64,000 nucleotides of DNA from Arthrobacter bussei. Lineage in GTDB: Bacteria > Actinomycetota > Actinomycetes > Actinomycetales > Micrococcaceae. The stretch is taken from NCBI RefSeq assembly GCF_009377195.2, contig NZ_VJXX01000001.1, forward strand, positions 744,001-808,000, read 5' to 3'. Shown here in pieces: positions 33,214 to 41,374 of the stretch. Below the pieces are notes generated by a model that had not been told where the DNA came from, made no database searches, and saw nothing but the letters and a program-made list of their open reading frames with translations. Every line of letters starts with the position of its first letter. Position 1 is the first letter of the stretch. The translations under genes and the position numbers were made by a program.

Positions 33214-33325
33214 TTCAAGCGTAGTTCGTGGGAGTGCGCCGATCCTGACGCACTCCCACCCCTCGCCCTGCGCTCAGTGCCAGGCAGCCGGTCTGCACGA
33301 ACCACTTTCAATCGGAGAATCCTGC

Positions 33326-33706
33326 ATGCTGCGACTACGAGGCGAGCGAGGAGCGTCAGCAGTCGAGTTCGCTCTGGTTGTCCCGCTGCTGCTCGTCCTG
33401 CTCCTGGGCATCGTGGAATTCGGTCGCGTGTTCAACGCACAGCTGCAACTCACGTCGGCGGCCAGGGAATCGGTGCGCGTACTCGCCATCCAGAAGCAGC
33501 GCGATCCTGCCATCTCGACGGCCAAGCTGGCCGCGCCCAACCTTAACCCCGCCCTCGCCGACAGCAACATCCTCATCCCGGCGACGCCCTGCAGCGGCAC
33601 GCCCGATGCAACCGTGACCATCACCTACTCGGTCAGCCTCATCTCCGGCTTGTTCGTCAAGACGATTCCCCTGCAGGCCAAGGCGGTCATGCGATGCGGC
33701 GGCTGA
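33326..33706 (+). CDS. tadE: TadE-like pseudopilin
   Basis: 126 residues. The TadE motif RGASAVEFALVVPLLLVLLLGIVEFGR gives a prepilin-like cleavage before ASAVEFA and one transmembrane helix, followed by an extracytoplasmic domain with NAQLQLTSAARESVR. Predicted minor pilin of the Tad system. ATG 33326 is preceded by CGGAGAA. It overlaps the next gene by 13 bp, so translation may be coupled. Confidence 0.9.
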   Translation: MLRLRGERGASAVEFALVVPLLLVLLLGIVEFGRVFNAQLQLTSAARESVRVLAIQKQRDPAISTAKLAAPNLNPALADSNILIPATPCSGTPDATVTITYSVSLISGLFVKTIPLQAKAVMRCGG

Positions 33707-34611
33707 CAGGACGACGGCTGGCGGACCAGGAGCACGGGGCTGTTGCGGTCATGACCGCCCTGCTCATGGTCGTCCTTCTCGGCATCACCGCCATCGTCGT
33801 CGATGTCGGGATGGTCTACTTCGAACGCAATCAGCTCCAGAACGGGGCTGATGCCGCTGCCCTGGCCATCGCCCAGCAGTGTGCCGCCGGTACGTGTCCG
33901 GACCTCGCGTCCGAAGCCACGAAGTACGCCCGGGCCAACAGCAATGACGGCAGCGCCAGGGCCGAGGCGACCCGCACCGGGAACACCATCAGCGTCACCA
34001 CCCGGGCGTTGGACGCCACAGGGAATCCGGCGGTCAAGCACTGGTTCGCGCCCATCATCGGCATCGATTTGACGGCCGTCGCGGCGAAGTCGAAAGCGTC
34101 CTGGGGCAGCCCGTCCCGCGCGACGGTCTTCCCCTTCACCGCGCCCGAATGCGTCTTCACGGAGGCAGCGCAGAACACCGAGCTGTGGATCACGAGCACC
34201 ACCTCCTGCGGTCCGCCCACGAAGAGGCTGCCGGGTGCTTTCGGCTGGCTGGACGAGACCAGCAAGAAGAGCTGCCAGGCCACGGTCGACGTCGACCAGA
34301 TCATCACGGGTGAGCCCGGCAAGAGCGGGCCCGATTGCGACGTCGACGGGAAGACGATCCTCCTGCCTGTCTACGACTCCCGGGCCGAACAGGGCAACAA
34401 CGTCTACTACACCATCAGTGGTTTCGCAGCCTTCAAGGTCACCGCGCACAGCTGGCCGAGCGACCAGCTGACGGTTTCCGGTTGCAACAGGTGCACGGGG
34501 ATCCGCGGCACGTTCATCACCCTCGTGTCACTGGCGGATCTCCAGTCCTACGGTGTCGAGGAGCTCGGCGGCGAGTCGTACAACGCATTCTTCGTCAGCC
34601 TGAATCTTTAG
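33694..34611 (+). CDS. tadG: TadG-like pilus assembly protein
   Basis: 305 residues. The N-terminal DQEHGAVAVMTALLMVVLLG and TAIVVDVGMVYFERNQLQNG match the Tad_G-like N-terminal domain with one transmembrane helix; the rest is extracellular. The ectodomain has paired cysteines (CAAGTC, SCQAT, DCDVD, GCNRC), suggesting disulfides. Predicted to anchor or support the pilus base. ATG 33694 lies within tadE. Confidence 0.85.
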   Translation: MRRLTGRRLADQEHGAVAVMTALLMVVLLGITAIVVDVGMVYFERNQLQNGADAAALAIAQQCAAGTCPDLASEATKYARANSNDGSARAEATRTGNTISVTTRALDATGNPAVKHWFAPIIGIDLTAVAAKSKASWGSPSRATVFPFTAPECVFTEAAQNTELWITSTTSCGPPTKRLPGAFGWLDETSKKSCQATVDVDQIITGEPGKSGPDCDVDGKTILLPVYDSRAEQGNNVYYTISGFAAFKVTAHSWPSDQLTVSGCNRCTGIRGTFITLVSLADLQSYGVEELGGESYNAFFVSLNL

Positions 34612-34621
34612 GAGCAGTACC

Positions 34622-35392
34622 GTGAGATCCCGTGTACTCGGAGCCGGCGCAGCAGTACTGCTGGCCGTCCTCGGAACCTGGCTGATGATGACCTACGTCA
34701 GCGGGGCGGAGGAGCGCGCTTGGGCCGGCGTCGAGACGACGGCCGTGCTCGTGGTGACCGAGGCGGTGCCTGCCGGAACCACGTCCGACGTCGCGCTCCT
34801 CTCCGTCGAGCAGCAGGAGCTTCCCGCCAAAGCCATCGCCGAGGGCGTCGTCGTGGACACGGCGTCGCTCGCCGGGCAGGTCACGACCGTCGATCTCGTC
34901 CCCGGGGAGCAGCTCCTGTCCACGCGTTTCGCTCCCCCTGAAGAGGCGGACGCAGAGGCAGAGTCACCCGTCGTCGAGCTACCGGTTGGGTACCAAGAGC
35001 TGTCGATCAGCCTTGACGCCGAACGGACGGTCGGCGGGAAATTGACTGCGGGAGACAGGGTCGGTGTGTTCATCTCGGTCGGCAACAAGACGGAGCCAGC
35101 GCCAGGCTTGACCCATCTGACCCTGCACAAGGTGCTCATCACGGACATCCAGGGCGGTTCGTCGCCCCGCACCAGTGAGGACGCCGCTCCGGAGCCGGCG
35201 GCGGAGGAGCCCGCAGCGCCGACTGACGCCCTGCCCTCCAACGCGCTCATGTTCACGCTGGCCCTCACCAGCGCAGAAGCGGAAAAGGTGGTGTGGGGAC
35301 AGGAGTTCGGCACCATCTGGCTCTCCCTCGAACCGGAGGACGCCGTCGAGGACGGCACGCAGCAGATCACCAGGGAGAACGTGCATCAATGA
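34622..35392 (+). CDS. cpaB: CpaB/RcpC-like pilus assembly protein
   Basis: 256 residues. One N-terminal membrane helix (GAGAAVLLAVLGTWLMMTYV), then an SAF-type domain with VVVTEAVPAGTTSDVALL and DLVPGEQLLSTRF (about 40-105) and a conserved segment LDAERTVGGKLTAGDRVGVF. An Ala/Pro/Glu-rich linker lies at about 180-200. CpaB proteins sit in the cell envelope; the SAF domain may bind peptidoglycan. GTG 34622 start; the stop overlaps the tadZ start by 4 nt. Confidence 0.82.
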   Translation: MRSRVLGAGAAVLLAVLGTWLMMTYVSGAEERAWAGVETTAVLVVTEAVPAGTTSDVALLSVEQQELPAKAIAEGVVVDTASLAGQVTTVDLVPGEQLLSTRFAPPEEADAEAESPVVELPVGYQELSISLDAERTVGGKLTAGDRVGVFISVGNKTEPAPGLTHLTLHKVLITDIQGGSSPRTSEDAAPEPAAEEPAAPTDALPSNALMFTLALTSAEAEKVVWGQEFGTIWLSLEPEDAVEDGTQQITRENVHQ

Positions 35393-36588
35393 GTCGTTAC
35401 GTCGTCGTCACCACCGATCCGTCGTTCGCGGACCGCCTCGCCCTCGTCGCCACAGGGGTCCTCTCCGGCGAGGTCCATGCCTGGGCCGGCACCCAGTTCC
35501 CCCGGGATCCCCACGAGGTGATCGCCCAGCTCGCGCACCCCGCATTCCTGGACGTCCTGGTCCTCGGGCCGGGAGTGCCCCTGGACCAGGCGTACCGGCT
35601 GGCCGGCGAGTTCGAGACGCAGCGGCCCGATGTCGCCGTGCTGCTCGTGGCACCACCCACGCCCGAGGTCCTTCTCGCGGCCATCCGCGCGGGGATCCGT
35701 GACGTCGTCGAACCCGACAGCGGGCCCGCCGAGATCGGGGTCTTCCTGCACCGGGCCGTGAGGAGTACCCAGACACGCCGCACGGCACTCGATCCGCAAG
35801 CGAGGGCCACTTCGTCCCGCGGGCGGGTGATCGTCGTCGCCTCCCCCAAGGGGGGTGTCGGCAAGACGACCCTCGCGACCAACATCTCCGTCGGCCTGGC
35901 CCAGCAGGTGCCGCACGGCGTCGTTCTCGTCGATCTCGACTTCCAGTTCGGCGATGTCGCGACCGCTCTCTCCCTGGTTCCCGAGCATTCCGTGCACGAC
36001 GCCGTGCACGGCCCCGCACGCCAGGACACCATGGTCCTGAAATCCTTCCTCAGCGCACACCCGACCGATCTCTACGCGCTGTGCGCTCCGCCGCAGCCCG
36101 ACGCAGCGGAGTCGCTCACCGCCGACCACATCTCGCACCTGCTCACCCAACTGGCCGGCGAATACCGCTTCGTCGTCGTCGACACCTCGCCAGGCCTGTC
36201 GGACCACACACTGGCCGCCCTCGACGAGGCGACGGACGTCGTCCTCGTCAGCGGCATCGACGTGCCCAGCATCCGAGGCATGCGCAAGGAGATCGATGTG
36301 CTCAACGAACTGCAGATGATCCCCTCCACCCGCCACATGGTCCTCAACAACGTCAATCCTCGTGACGGCGTCACCGTGAAGGACGCGCGCGCTGCGCTCG
36401 GCGTCGACGTGGACTGCGTCGTCCCGTCGTCGCGGGCGGTCAGGCTGTCCACCAACCAGGGCGTGCCCCTCCTGCAGGGCCGGAGCAAGGACGCCGCCGC
36501 GCGAGCCATGCGGTCCCTCGTCCAGCGCTTCTCCAGTCCTCCCGCCGTCGTGCGCAGGCACGGCGCCAGGCATCGGGTCGGCACCTGA
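35389..36588 (+). CDS. tadZ: TadZ/CpaE-like ATPase
   Basis: 399 residues. A receiver-like N-terminal domain (about 1-130; DVLVLGPGVPLDQAY, VAVLLVAPP) is followed by a MinD/ParA-type ATPase with deviant Walker A SPKGGVGKTTLATNIS and VLVDLDFQFGD. It localises the Tad machine to the cell pole in other bacteria. ATG 35389 overlaps the cpaB stop (ATGA), and the stop overlaps the tadA start by one base. The receiver-like part lacks a clear phosphoacceptor set, so it is probably not phosphorylated. Confidence 0.88.
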   Translation: MSRYVVVTTDPSFADRLALVATGVLSGEVHAWAGTQFPRDPHEVIAQLAHPAFLDVLVLGPGVPLDQAYRLAGEFETQRPDVAVLLVAPPTPEVLLAAIRAGIRDVVEPDSGPAEIGVFLHRAVRSTQTRRTALDPQARATSSRGRVIVVASPKGGVGKTTLATNISVGLAQQVPHGVVLVDLDFQFGDVATALSLVPEHSVHDAVHGPARQDTMVLKSFLSAHPTDLYALCAPPQPDAAESLTADHISHLLTQLAGEYRFVVVDTSPGLSDHTLAALDEATDVVLVSGIDVPSIRGMRKEIDVLNELQMIPSTRHMVLNNVNPRDGVTVKDARAALGVDVDCVVPSSRAVRLSTNQGVPLLQGRSKDAAARAMRSLVQRFSSPPAVVRRHGARHRVGT

Positions 36589-38081
36589 TGAATCTCGCGC
36601 AACGTCTCGAAGCAGCCCGTGGACCCGGGACAGCACCGGTTCCGGCGCCACCGTCCCCTGCTGATCCCGTCGCGCCCGCACGATCCTCCGGTGCCGGCGA
36701 GCAAGCGCGCCGCACGCCGTCGCCCGACCAGAGGGTTGCCGGGCCGTCGCGGTTGCAGAAGACGCCGCAGCCGCAGCTCGAAGCAGTACCCGCCCAGGAC
36801 GCGCTGGCCAAGCTGAAGGATCGGGCCGGCACGATCCTCTTCGAGCGCCTGGGATCGAGGCTGCTCGACACGAACCTCACCGAGGAGCAACTGCACGCCC
36901 TCGTGCAGGAGGAACTCGTCGACGTCGTCGCTGCCGAGGAAGTGCCCCTCTCCCGTGAGGAACGGCAGCGGCTCATCCGCGGCGTGAGTGACGACGTCCT
37001 CGGGTACGGGCCGCTGCAGCAACTGCTCGATGACGAGACCGTGACCGAGATCATGGTGAACGGACCGGACATGATCTACGTGGAACAGAAGGGGAAACTG
37101 CAGCGCAGCCCTGTGCGATTCGCATCGGAATCACACCTCCGCAAGGTGATCGAACGCATCGTCGCGCGGGTAGGGCGCCGCATCGACGAATCGTCACCCC
37201 TCGTGGACGCCAGGCTCGCGGACGGGTCACGGGTGAACGCCGTCGTACCCCCTCTCGCCGTCAACGGGTCCTCCCTCACCATCCGCAAGTTCGCGACCGA
37301 TCCTTTCCAGGTCAGCGATCTCATCGGCTTCGGTACTCTCAGCCCCGAGATGGCCGAGCTGCTGCATGCATGCGTCGAGGCGCGGCTCAACATCATCGTC
37401 TCTGGCGGCACAGGCACCGGCAAAACGACCCTGCTCAACGTGCTGTCGTCCTTCATCCCCGCCGGCGAGCGCATCGTGACGATCGAGGACGCCGTGGAAC
37501 TCCAACTGCAGCAGGAGCATGTCGTCCGCCTCGAGAGCCGCCCGAGCAACATCGAGGGCAAGGGCGAGATCACCATCCGCGACCTGGTCCGCAACTCGCT
37601 CCGCATGCGCCCCGACCGCATCGTCGTGGGCGAGGTGCGGGGTGGGGAGACCCTCGACATGCTGCAGGCGATGAATACCGGCCATGACGGATCCCTCTCG
37701 ACGGTCCACTCCAACTCGCCCCGCGACGCCGTCGCTCGGCTCGAGACACTCGTCCTCATGGCGGGCATGGATCTTCCGTTGCGGGCGGTGCGCGAGCAGA
37801 TCGCCTCGGCGGTGGACGTCATCGTCCAGCTGACGCGCCTCAGGGACGGCACCCGACGGGTCACGCACGTCACCGAGGTCCAGGGCATGGAGGGCGAGAT
37901 CGTCACCTTGCAGGACGCTTTCGTGTTCGACTACAGCGCGGGCGTCGACGCAGACGGGCGTTTCCTGGGGAAGCCTGTCGCAACGGGGGTGCGCCCACGC
38001 TTCACCGACAGGTTCCGTGACCTGGGCATCGAGTTGTCCCCCGCGGTGTTCGGCGCCGTCCCCGTCGGGAAGGTCCGGTAG
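36588..38081 (+). CDS. tadA: TadA/CpaF pilus assembly ATPase
   Basis: 497 residues, a VirB11-like secretion ATPase. The first 60 residues are Pro/Ala-rich. The conserved part begins with LSREERQRLIRGVSDDVLGY, then LLDDETVTEIMVNGPDMIYV. Walker A is SGGTGTGKTTLLNVLSS; the Asp box is IVTIEDAVELQL; Walker B is RIVVGEVRGGETLDMLQAMN and the His box is TGHDGSLSTVHSNSP. It powers assembly of the Flp pilus. Stop-start overlap with tadZ and 5-bp gap to tadB indicate one transcript. Confidence 0.95.
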   Translation: MNLAQRLEAARGPGTAPVPAPPSPADPVAPARSSGAGEQARRTPSPDQRVAGPSRLQKTPQPQLEAVPAQDALAKLKDRAGTILFERLGSRLLDTNLTEEQLHALVQEELVDVVAAEEVPLSREERQRLIRGVSDDVLGYGPLQQLLDDETVTEIMVNGPDMIYVEQKGKLQRSPVRFASESHLRKVIERIVARVGRRIDESSPLVDARLADGSRVNAVVPPLAVNGSSLTIRKFATDPFQVSDLIGFGTLSPEMAELLHACVEARLNIIVSGGTGTGKTTLLNVLSSFIPAGERIVTIEDAVELQLQQEHVVRLESRPSNIEGKGEITIRDLVRNSLRMRPDRIVVGEVRGGETLDMLQAMNTGHDGSLSTVHSNSPRDAVARLETLVLMAGMDLPLRAVREQIASAVDVIVQLTRLRDGTRRVTHVTEVQGMEGEIVTLQDAFVFDYSAGVDADGRFLGKPVATGVRPRFTDRFRDLGIELSPAVFGAVPVGKVR

Positions 38082-38086
38082 CAGCC

Positions 38087-39022
38087 ATGACGACCCTGGC
38101 TCTCGGCATGTTCATGATGTACGGATCGATCGGGCTCGCCGGTTGGCTGATCATGCTCGGTCCCCGGCCGACCAACCTGCTCACGCGGAAGGACGCGCCC
38201 TTCCGCGTCGCAGGGACGCCCTCGGCAGGTTTCGGGCAGCTCATCACGGACCGGATCGCCGGTCTCCTGCGTCGCCGGAATCTCTCCGTCTCCCTTGCAA
38301 CCTCCCTCGAGCAGGCCGGGTTGAAGGCGAAACCCGCGGAGTTCATCGTCTTTGCCGTGGTCGGAACGACTCTTGCCGGACTTGTCACCCTGATCCTGAC
38401 CAATCCGTTCCTCGCGGTCGTCGTCTGCATCGCGTCCCCCCTTGCCGTCCGTGTGCTCCTCCAGGTCCTCTCCGGTCGTCGACGCAGCCGGTTCGCGGAC
38501 CAGCTCGACGAGACGCTGCAGCTCCTGGCCGGCGGGCTCCGTGCAGGACACAGCCTCCTGCGGGCCATCGATGCCGCCGCCGACGAATCCGAAGCCCCTA
38601 CGTCCGAGGAATTCACGCGGATCATCAACGAGACGAGGTTGGGGCGTGATCTCGGCGAGGCCCTCGAGGACGCCTCAGCACGGATGCGGTCACTCGACTT
38701 CTCCTGGGTGGCCCAGGCGATCGCCATCCACCGTGAGGTCGGCGGGAACCTGGCCGACGTCCTCGACCAGGTGGGGCACACCATCAGGGAACGCAATCAG
38801 GTGCGGGGACAGGTCAAGGCCCTGAGTGCCGAGGGCAAGATCTCGGCACTCATCCTCATGGCCCTCCCGTTCGCCCTGTCAGGGATCCTCATCGTCGTGA
38901 GCCCCGGCTACATGGATCCGATGTTCGAACATCCACTCGGGCTCCTGATGATCGTCGTGTCCATCATCATGCTGACCGTCGGCGGCGTATGGCTCAAGAA
39001 AGTCGTCAGCTTCTCCTTCTAG
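38087..39022 (+). CDS. tadB: TadB-like inner-membrane platform protein
   Basis: 311 residues of the T2SSF family. Transmembrane segments are at about 1-22, 85-125 and the C-terminus (ISALILMALPFALSGILIVV and LLMIVVSIIMLTVGGVWLK). The cytoplasmic T2SSF domain has LDETLQLLAGGLRAGHSLLR and AQAIAIHREVGGNLADVLDQ. It forms the membrane platform together with TadC. ATG 38087. Confidence 0.9.
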   Translation: MTTLALGMFMMYGSIGLAGWLIMLGPRPTNLLTRKDAPFRVAGTPSAGFGQLITDRIAGLLRRRNLSVSLATSLEQAGLKAKPAEFIVFAVVGTTLAGLVTLILTNPFLAVVVCIASPLAVRVLLQVLSGRRRSRFADQLDETLQLLAGGLRAGHSLLRAIDAAADESEAPTSEEFTRIINETRLGRDLGEALEDASARMRSLDFSWVAQAIAIHREVGGNLADVLDQVGHTIRERNQVRGQVKALSAEGKISALILMALPFALSGILIVVSPGYMDPMFEHPLGLLMIVVSIIMLTVGGVWLKKVVSFSF

Positions 39023-39047
39023 GAGGAGCCGGCAGGAAGGAGGAACC

Positions 39048-39929
39048 ATGGATCCCCTCATCGTCCTCGGCGCATCGTCGATCTTCCTCGGCCTCGCACT
39101 GGGCACCTGGCTGCTGATAGCGTCTCGGACGCCCCACCGGGCAGCCATCCGGAAGCATCTCCGGAGCGGCGTCAGGGAGGAAGGCCGGCGTCCCCCGCGG
39201 TCGGCCGGCCGCTTGTCAGCCTCGGCGGAGCGGTTCACCCCGGCGCGCCTGACCGCGAATCTCGAGCGGCGGCTGGCGCTCGCCGGCCGGCCCGCTGCCT
39301 GGCCCCTGAGGCGTCTCATCGTCGCGAAGATCCTGGCCGCACTGGGTGCCGCCCTGACCGCGACGCTCCTCGTCAACGCGAGCCCCGGCCCACGCACCAC
39401 GGTCCTCGCGCTCTTCGTGGTCGTCGTGGCCTATTTCGTCCCCGATCTGCTCATCTACAGCAAGGGCAATGAACGCCAGGTGCAGATCGGTCAGGAGCTC
39501 CCGGACACCCTGGACCAGATGACGATCGCCGTGGAGGCCGGGTTGGGCTTCGACAGCGCCATGGCGAGGACCGGGCAGAACGGAAAGGGCCCGCTGGCTG
39601 CGGAACTGGTCCGCACGCTCCAGGACATGCAGCTGGGCATGTCACGGCGTGAGGCCTACCTGGCTTTGTCGCACAGGACATCCGCGCCGGATCTGCGCCG
39701 TTTCGTCAACGCCATCCTGCAGGCGGACAAGTACGGGATCTCGATTACCGCGGTGCTCCGCACGCAAGCCAGCGAGATGCGCATCCGCCGCCGCCAGCGC
39801 GCCGAGGAGAAGGCGATGCAGATACCGGTGAAGGTCCTGTTCCCTCTCATGGTGTGCATCATGCCGGTGCTGTTCATCGCACTGCTCGGACCGGCAGCCA
39901 TCAATGTCGTCACCACGCTCAGCGGGTGA
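39048..39929 (+). CDS. tadC: TadC-like inner-membrane platform protein
   Basis: 293 residues, second T2SSF protein. N-terminal helix LIVLGASSIFLGLALGTWLL, central helices near 100-140, and the cytoplasmic domain LPDTLDQMTIAVEAGLGFDS with QLGMSRREAYLALSHRTS, then a C-terminal helix. It is last of the contiguous Tad operon. AAGGAGG before ATG 39048. Confidence 0.9.
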   Translation: MDPLIVLGASSIFLGLALGTWLLIASRTPHRAAIRKHLRSGVREEGRRPPRSAGRLSASAERFTPARLTANLERRLALAGRPAAWPLRRLIVAKILAALGAALTATLLVNASPGPRTTVLALFVVVVAYFVPDLLIYSKGNERQVQIGQELPDTLDQMTIAVEAGLGFDSAMARTGQNGKGPLAAELVRTLQDMQLGMSRREAYLALSHRTSAPDLRRFVNAILQADKYGISITAVLRTQASEMRIRRRQRAEEKAMQIPVKVLFPLMVCIMPVLFIALLGPAAINVVTTLSG

Positions 39930-40011
39930 CATGCTCAAGGAACGGCGCAGTTATCGCTCAGTATCAGCGAATGCCCTGCAGATGGTCAGACAGTGGCCGT
40001 AGCCTGACGGG

Positions 40012-40389
40012 GTGCCAGTGAATGCCGCCCTGAAGGTCCTCCCCATCGTGGACCTCGCCGTCCTCTCCCTCCTCGAGAGCCAGCTCAACGATCCCCGGCC
40101 TGCGCGCGCCTTCGCCCGTGACTACATCGCCGGCTTCCAGGACAGGTTCCTGCGCCTCACGCGGTCCATCGGCAACCGGGACCTCGCGGCAGCGCTCGAC
40201 GCCGCCCTGAGCCTGCGCAACTCGTCGGCGATGGTGGGCGCTGCGCGTCTCTCCGCCATGGCCGAGACCTTCGAGGTCGCCGTCGTCTCCGCCGATCTGG
40301 ACACAGCACGCCGCACCCTGCCCGCCATCGAGCTGTGCGGCCTGGAGACCATCAGCGAACTCGAGGAACGCTACCTCTCAGCAGCCTGA
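40012..40389 (+). CDS. HPt-like protein lacking the phospho-accepting histidine
   Basis: 125 residues, predicted four-helix bundle. It matches the histidine phosphotransfer pattern: DLAVLSLLESQLNDPRPARA, FARDYIAGFQDRFLRLTRSI, then DAALSLRNSSAMVGAARLSA where canonical proteins have AHSLKGSSxxxGAxxL. The histidine position holds Leu66 and the following Lys-Gly is Arg-Asn, so phosphotransfer is impossible at the usual place. Start GTG 40012. It follows tadC by 82 bp and precedes the convergent response regulator. It might be a phosphorylation-independent partner of one of the neighbouring kinase or receiver domains. Confidence 0.65.
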   Translation: MPVNAALKVLPIVDLAVLSLLESQLNDPRPARAFARDYIAGFQDRFLRLTRSIGNRDLAAALDAALSLRNSSAMVGAARLSAMAETFEVAVVSADLDTARRTLPAIELCGLETISELEERYLSAA

Positions 40390-40405
40390 CGAGCCGGCGT
40401 GGCGA

Positions 40406-41182
40406 TCAGGCGCGGGCGGGCGTCAGCCGGTAGCCGACACCTCGGACGGTCTGCAGCCACCGCGGGCTCTTCGGATCCTCCTCGAGCTTCCGCCGCAGGT
40501 TACCGACGTGCACCTCGATGGCACGCTCGTCGGAATCGCTGATGTACGTGTCCTCGCCGTAGTAGTCGCCGCGCACCACCCGCACCAGGTCGGACTTCGT
40601 CCGCACCGCGCCGTTGCTGCGGAGCATCTCGTGGAGGAGATCGAACTCGCTCCGCGTGAGGAGCAGGTCCCGGCCGTCGACGACGACGGTCCGGGCCGAG
40701 GCGTTCAGCGCCAGCCCATTGTGCTGGAGGACCGGGGACGGCGCGGCGGGAGCGGCAGCCTGGACAGCTGAGGCGGCAGGGGCGACGGCGGTGGACGGCT
40801 CCTCGGGCACCGCGCGCGGACGGCGGAGCATGGCGGCGATGCGGGCCCGGAGCTCACGGGGCCGGAAGGGCTTCGTCAGGTAGTCGTCGGCACCGGACTG
40901 CAGCGCCGTGAGCGTGTCGAGCTCATCCCCGCGCGAGGTCAGCATCACCACGTAGCAGTTGCTGAAGTTGCGGATCCGCCGCAGGACCTCGTACCCGTCG
41001 ATGTCGGGCAGCCCCACGTCGACCGTCACCACCGTCGCCTCGTGCTCGCGAACCAGATTCACGCCGGCCCTCCCCTCGGGCGCCACGTGCACGTCGAAGC
41101 CGGACTGCCGCAGGACGGCCCCCACGAGGTTCCGTACGTCGGCGTCGTCCTCGATGACCACCGCCACTCCCGGATCGCTCAC
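40406..41182 (-). CDS. OmpR-family response regulator
   Basis: 258 residues. Receiver domain (about 1-125): AVVIEDDADVRNLVGAVLRQ, phosphoacceptor Asp in VVTVDVGLPDIDGYEVL, VMLTSRGDE, and DYLTKPFRPREL. An Ala/Pro-rich linker (about 130-160) precedes the winged helix (LLTRSEFDLLHEMLRSNGAV, RAIEVHVGNLRRKLEED, VRGVGYRLTPA). GTG 41182 has GGGAGG six bases upstream. It is divergent from the histidine kinase at 41375, the probable partner, and lies inside the Tad region, so Tad expression is its likely target. Confidence 0.88.
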   Translation of the reverse strand: MSDPGVAVVIEDDADVRNLVGAVLRQSGFDVHVAPEGRAGVNLVREHEATVVTVDVGLPDIDGYEVLRRIRNFSNCYVVMLTSRGDELDTLTALQSGADDYLTKPFRPRELRARIAAMLRRPRAVPEEPSTAVAPAASAVQAAAPAAPSPVLQHNGLALNASARTVVVDGRDLLLTRSEFDLLHEMLRSNGAVRTKSDLVRVVRGDYYGEDTYISDSDERAIEVHVGNLRRKLEEDPKSPRWLQTVRGVGYRLTPARA

Positions 41183-41374
41183 TCCGCGCCTCCCGTCTGA
41201 CCTGCGCTGAGGCTCTGTCGACTCGTCATGAACCCCAAGGTGCCTGCCGGGACCACCCCTTTGTGCCGCGTTCTGCTGCAAAACGCCGAGTCGGCTACAT
41301 AATGGGAGCAGTACGTAGGTCTCAGCGTCGGAAAGTCTCACACATGCGGTTCTCCCCCTGCCCCTGGTCCGTGC

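Noticed and set aside
35389-35780. TadZ N-terminus as a functional phosphorylated receiver
   Set aside because: The acidic pocket and phosphoacceptor pattern are not recognisable, as is common in TadZ proteins.
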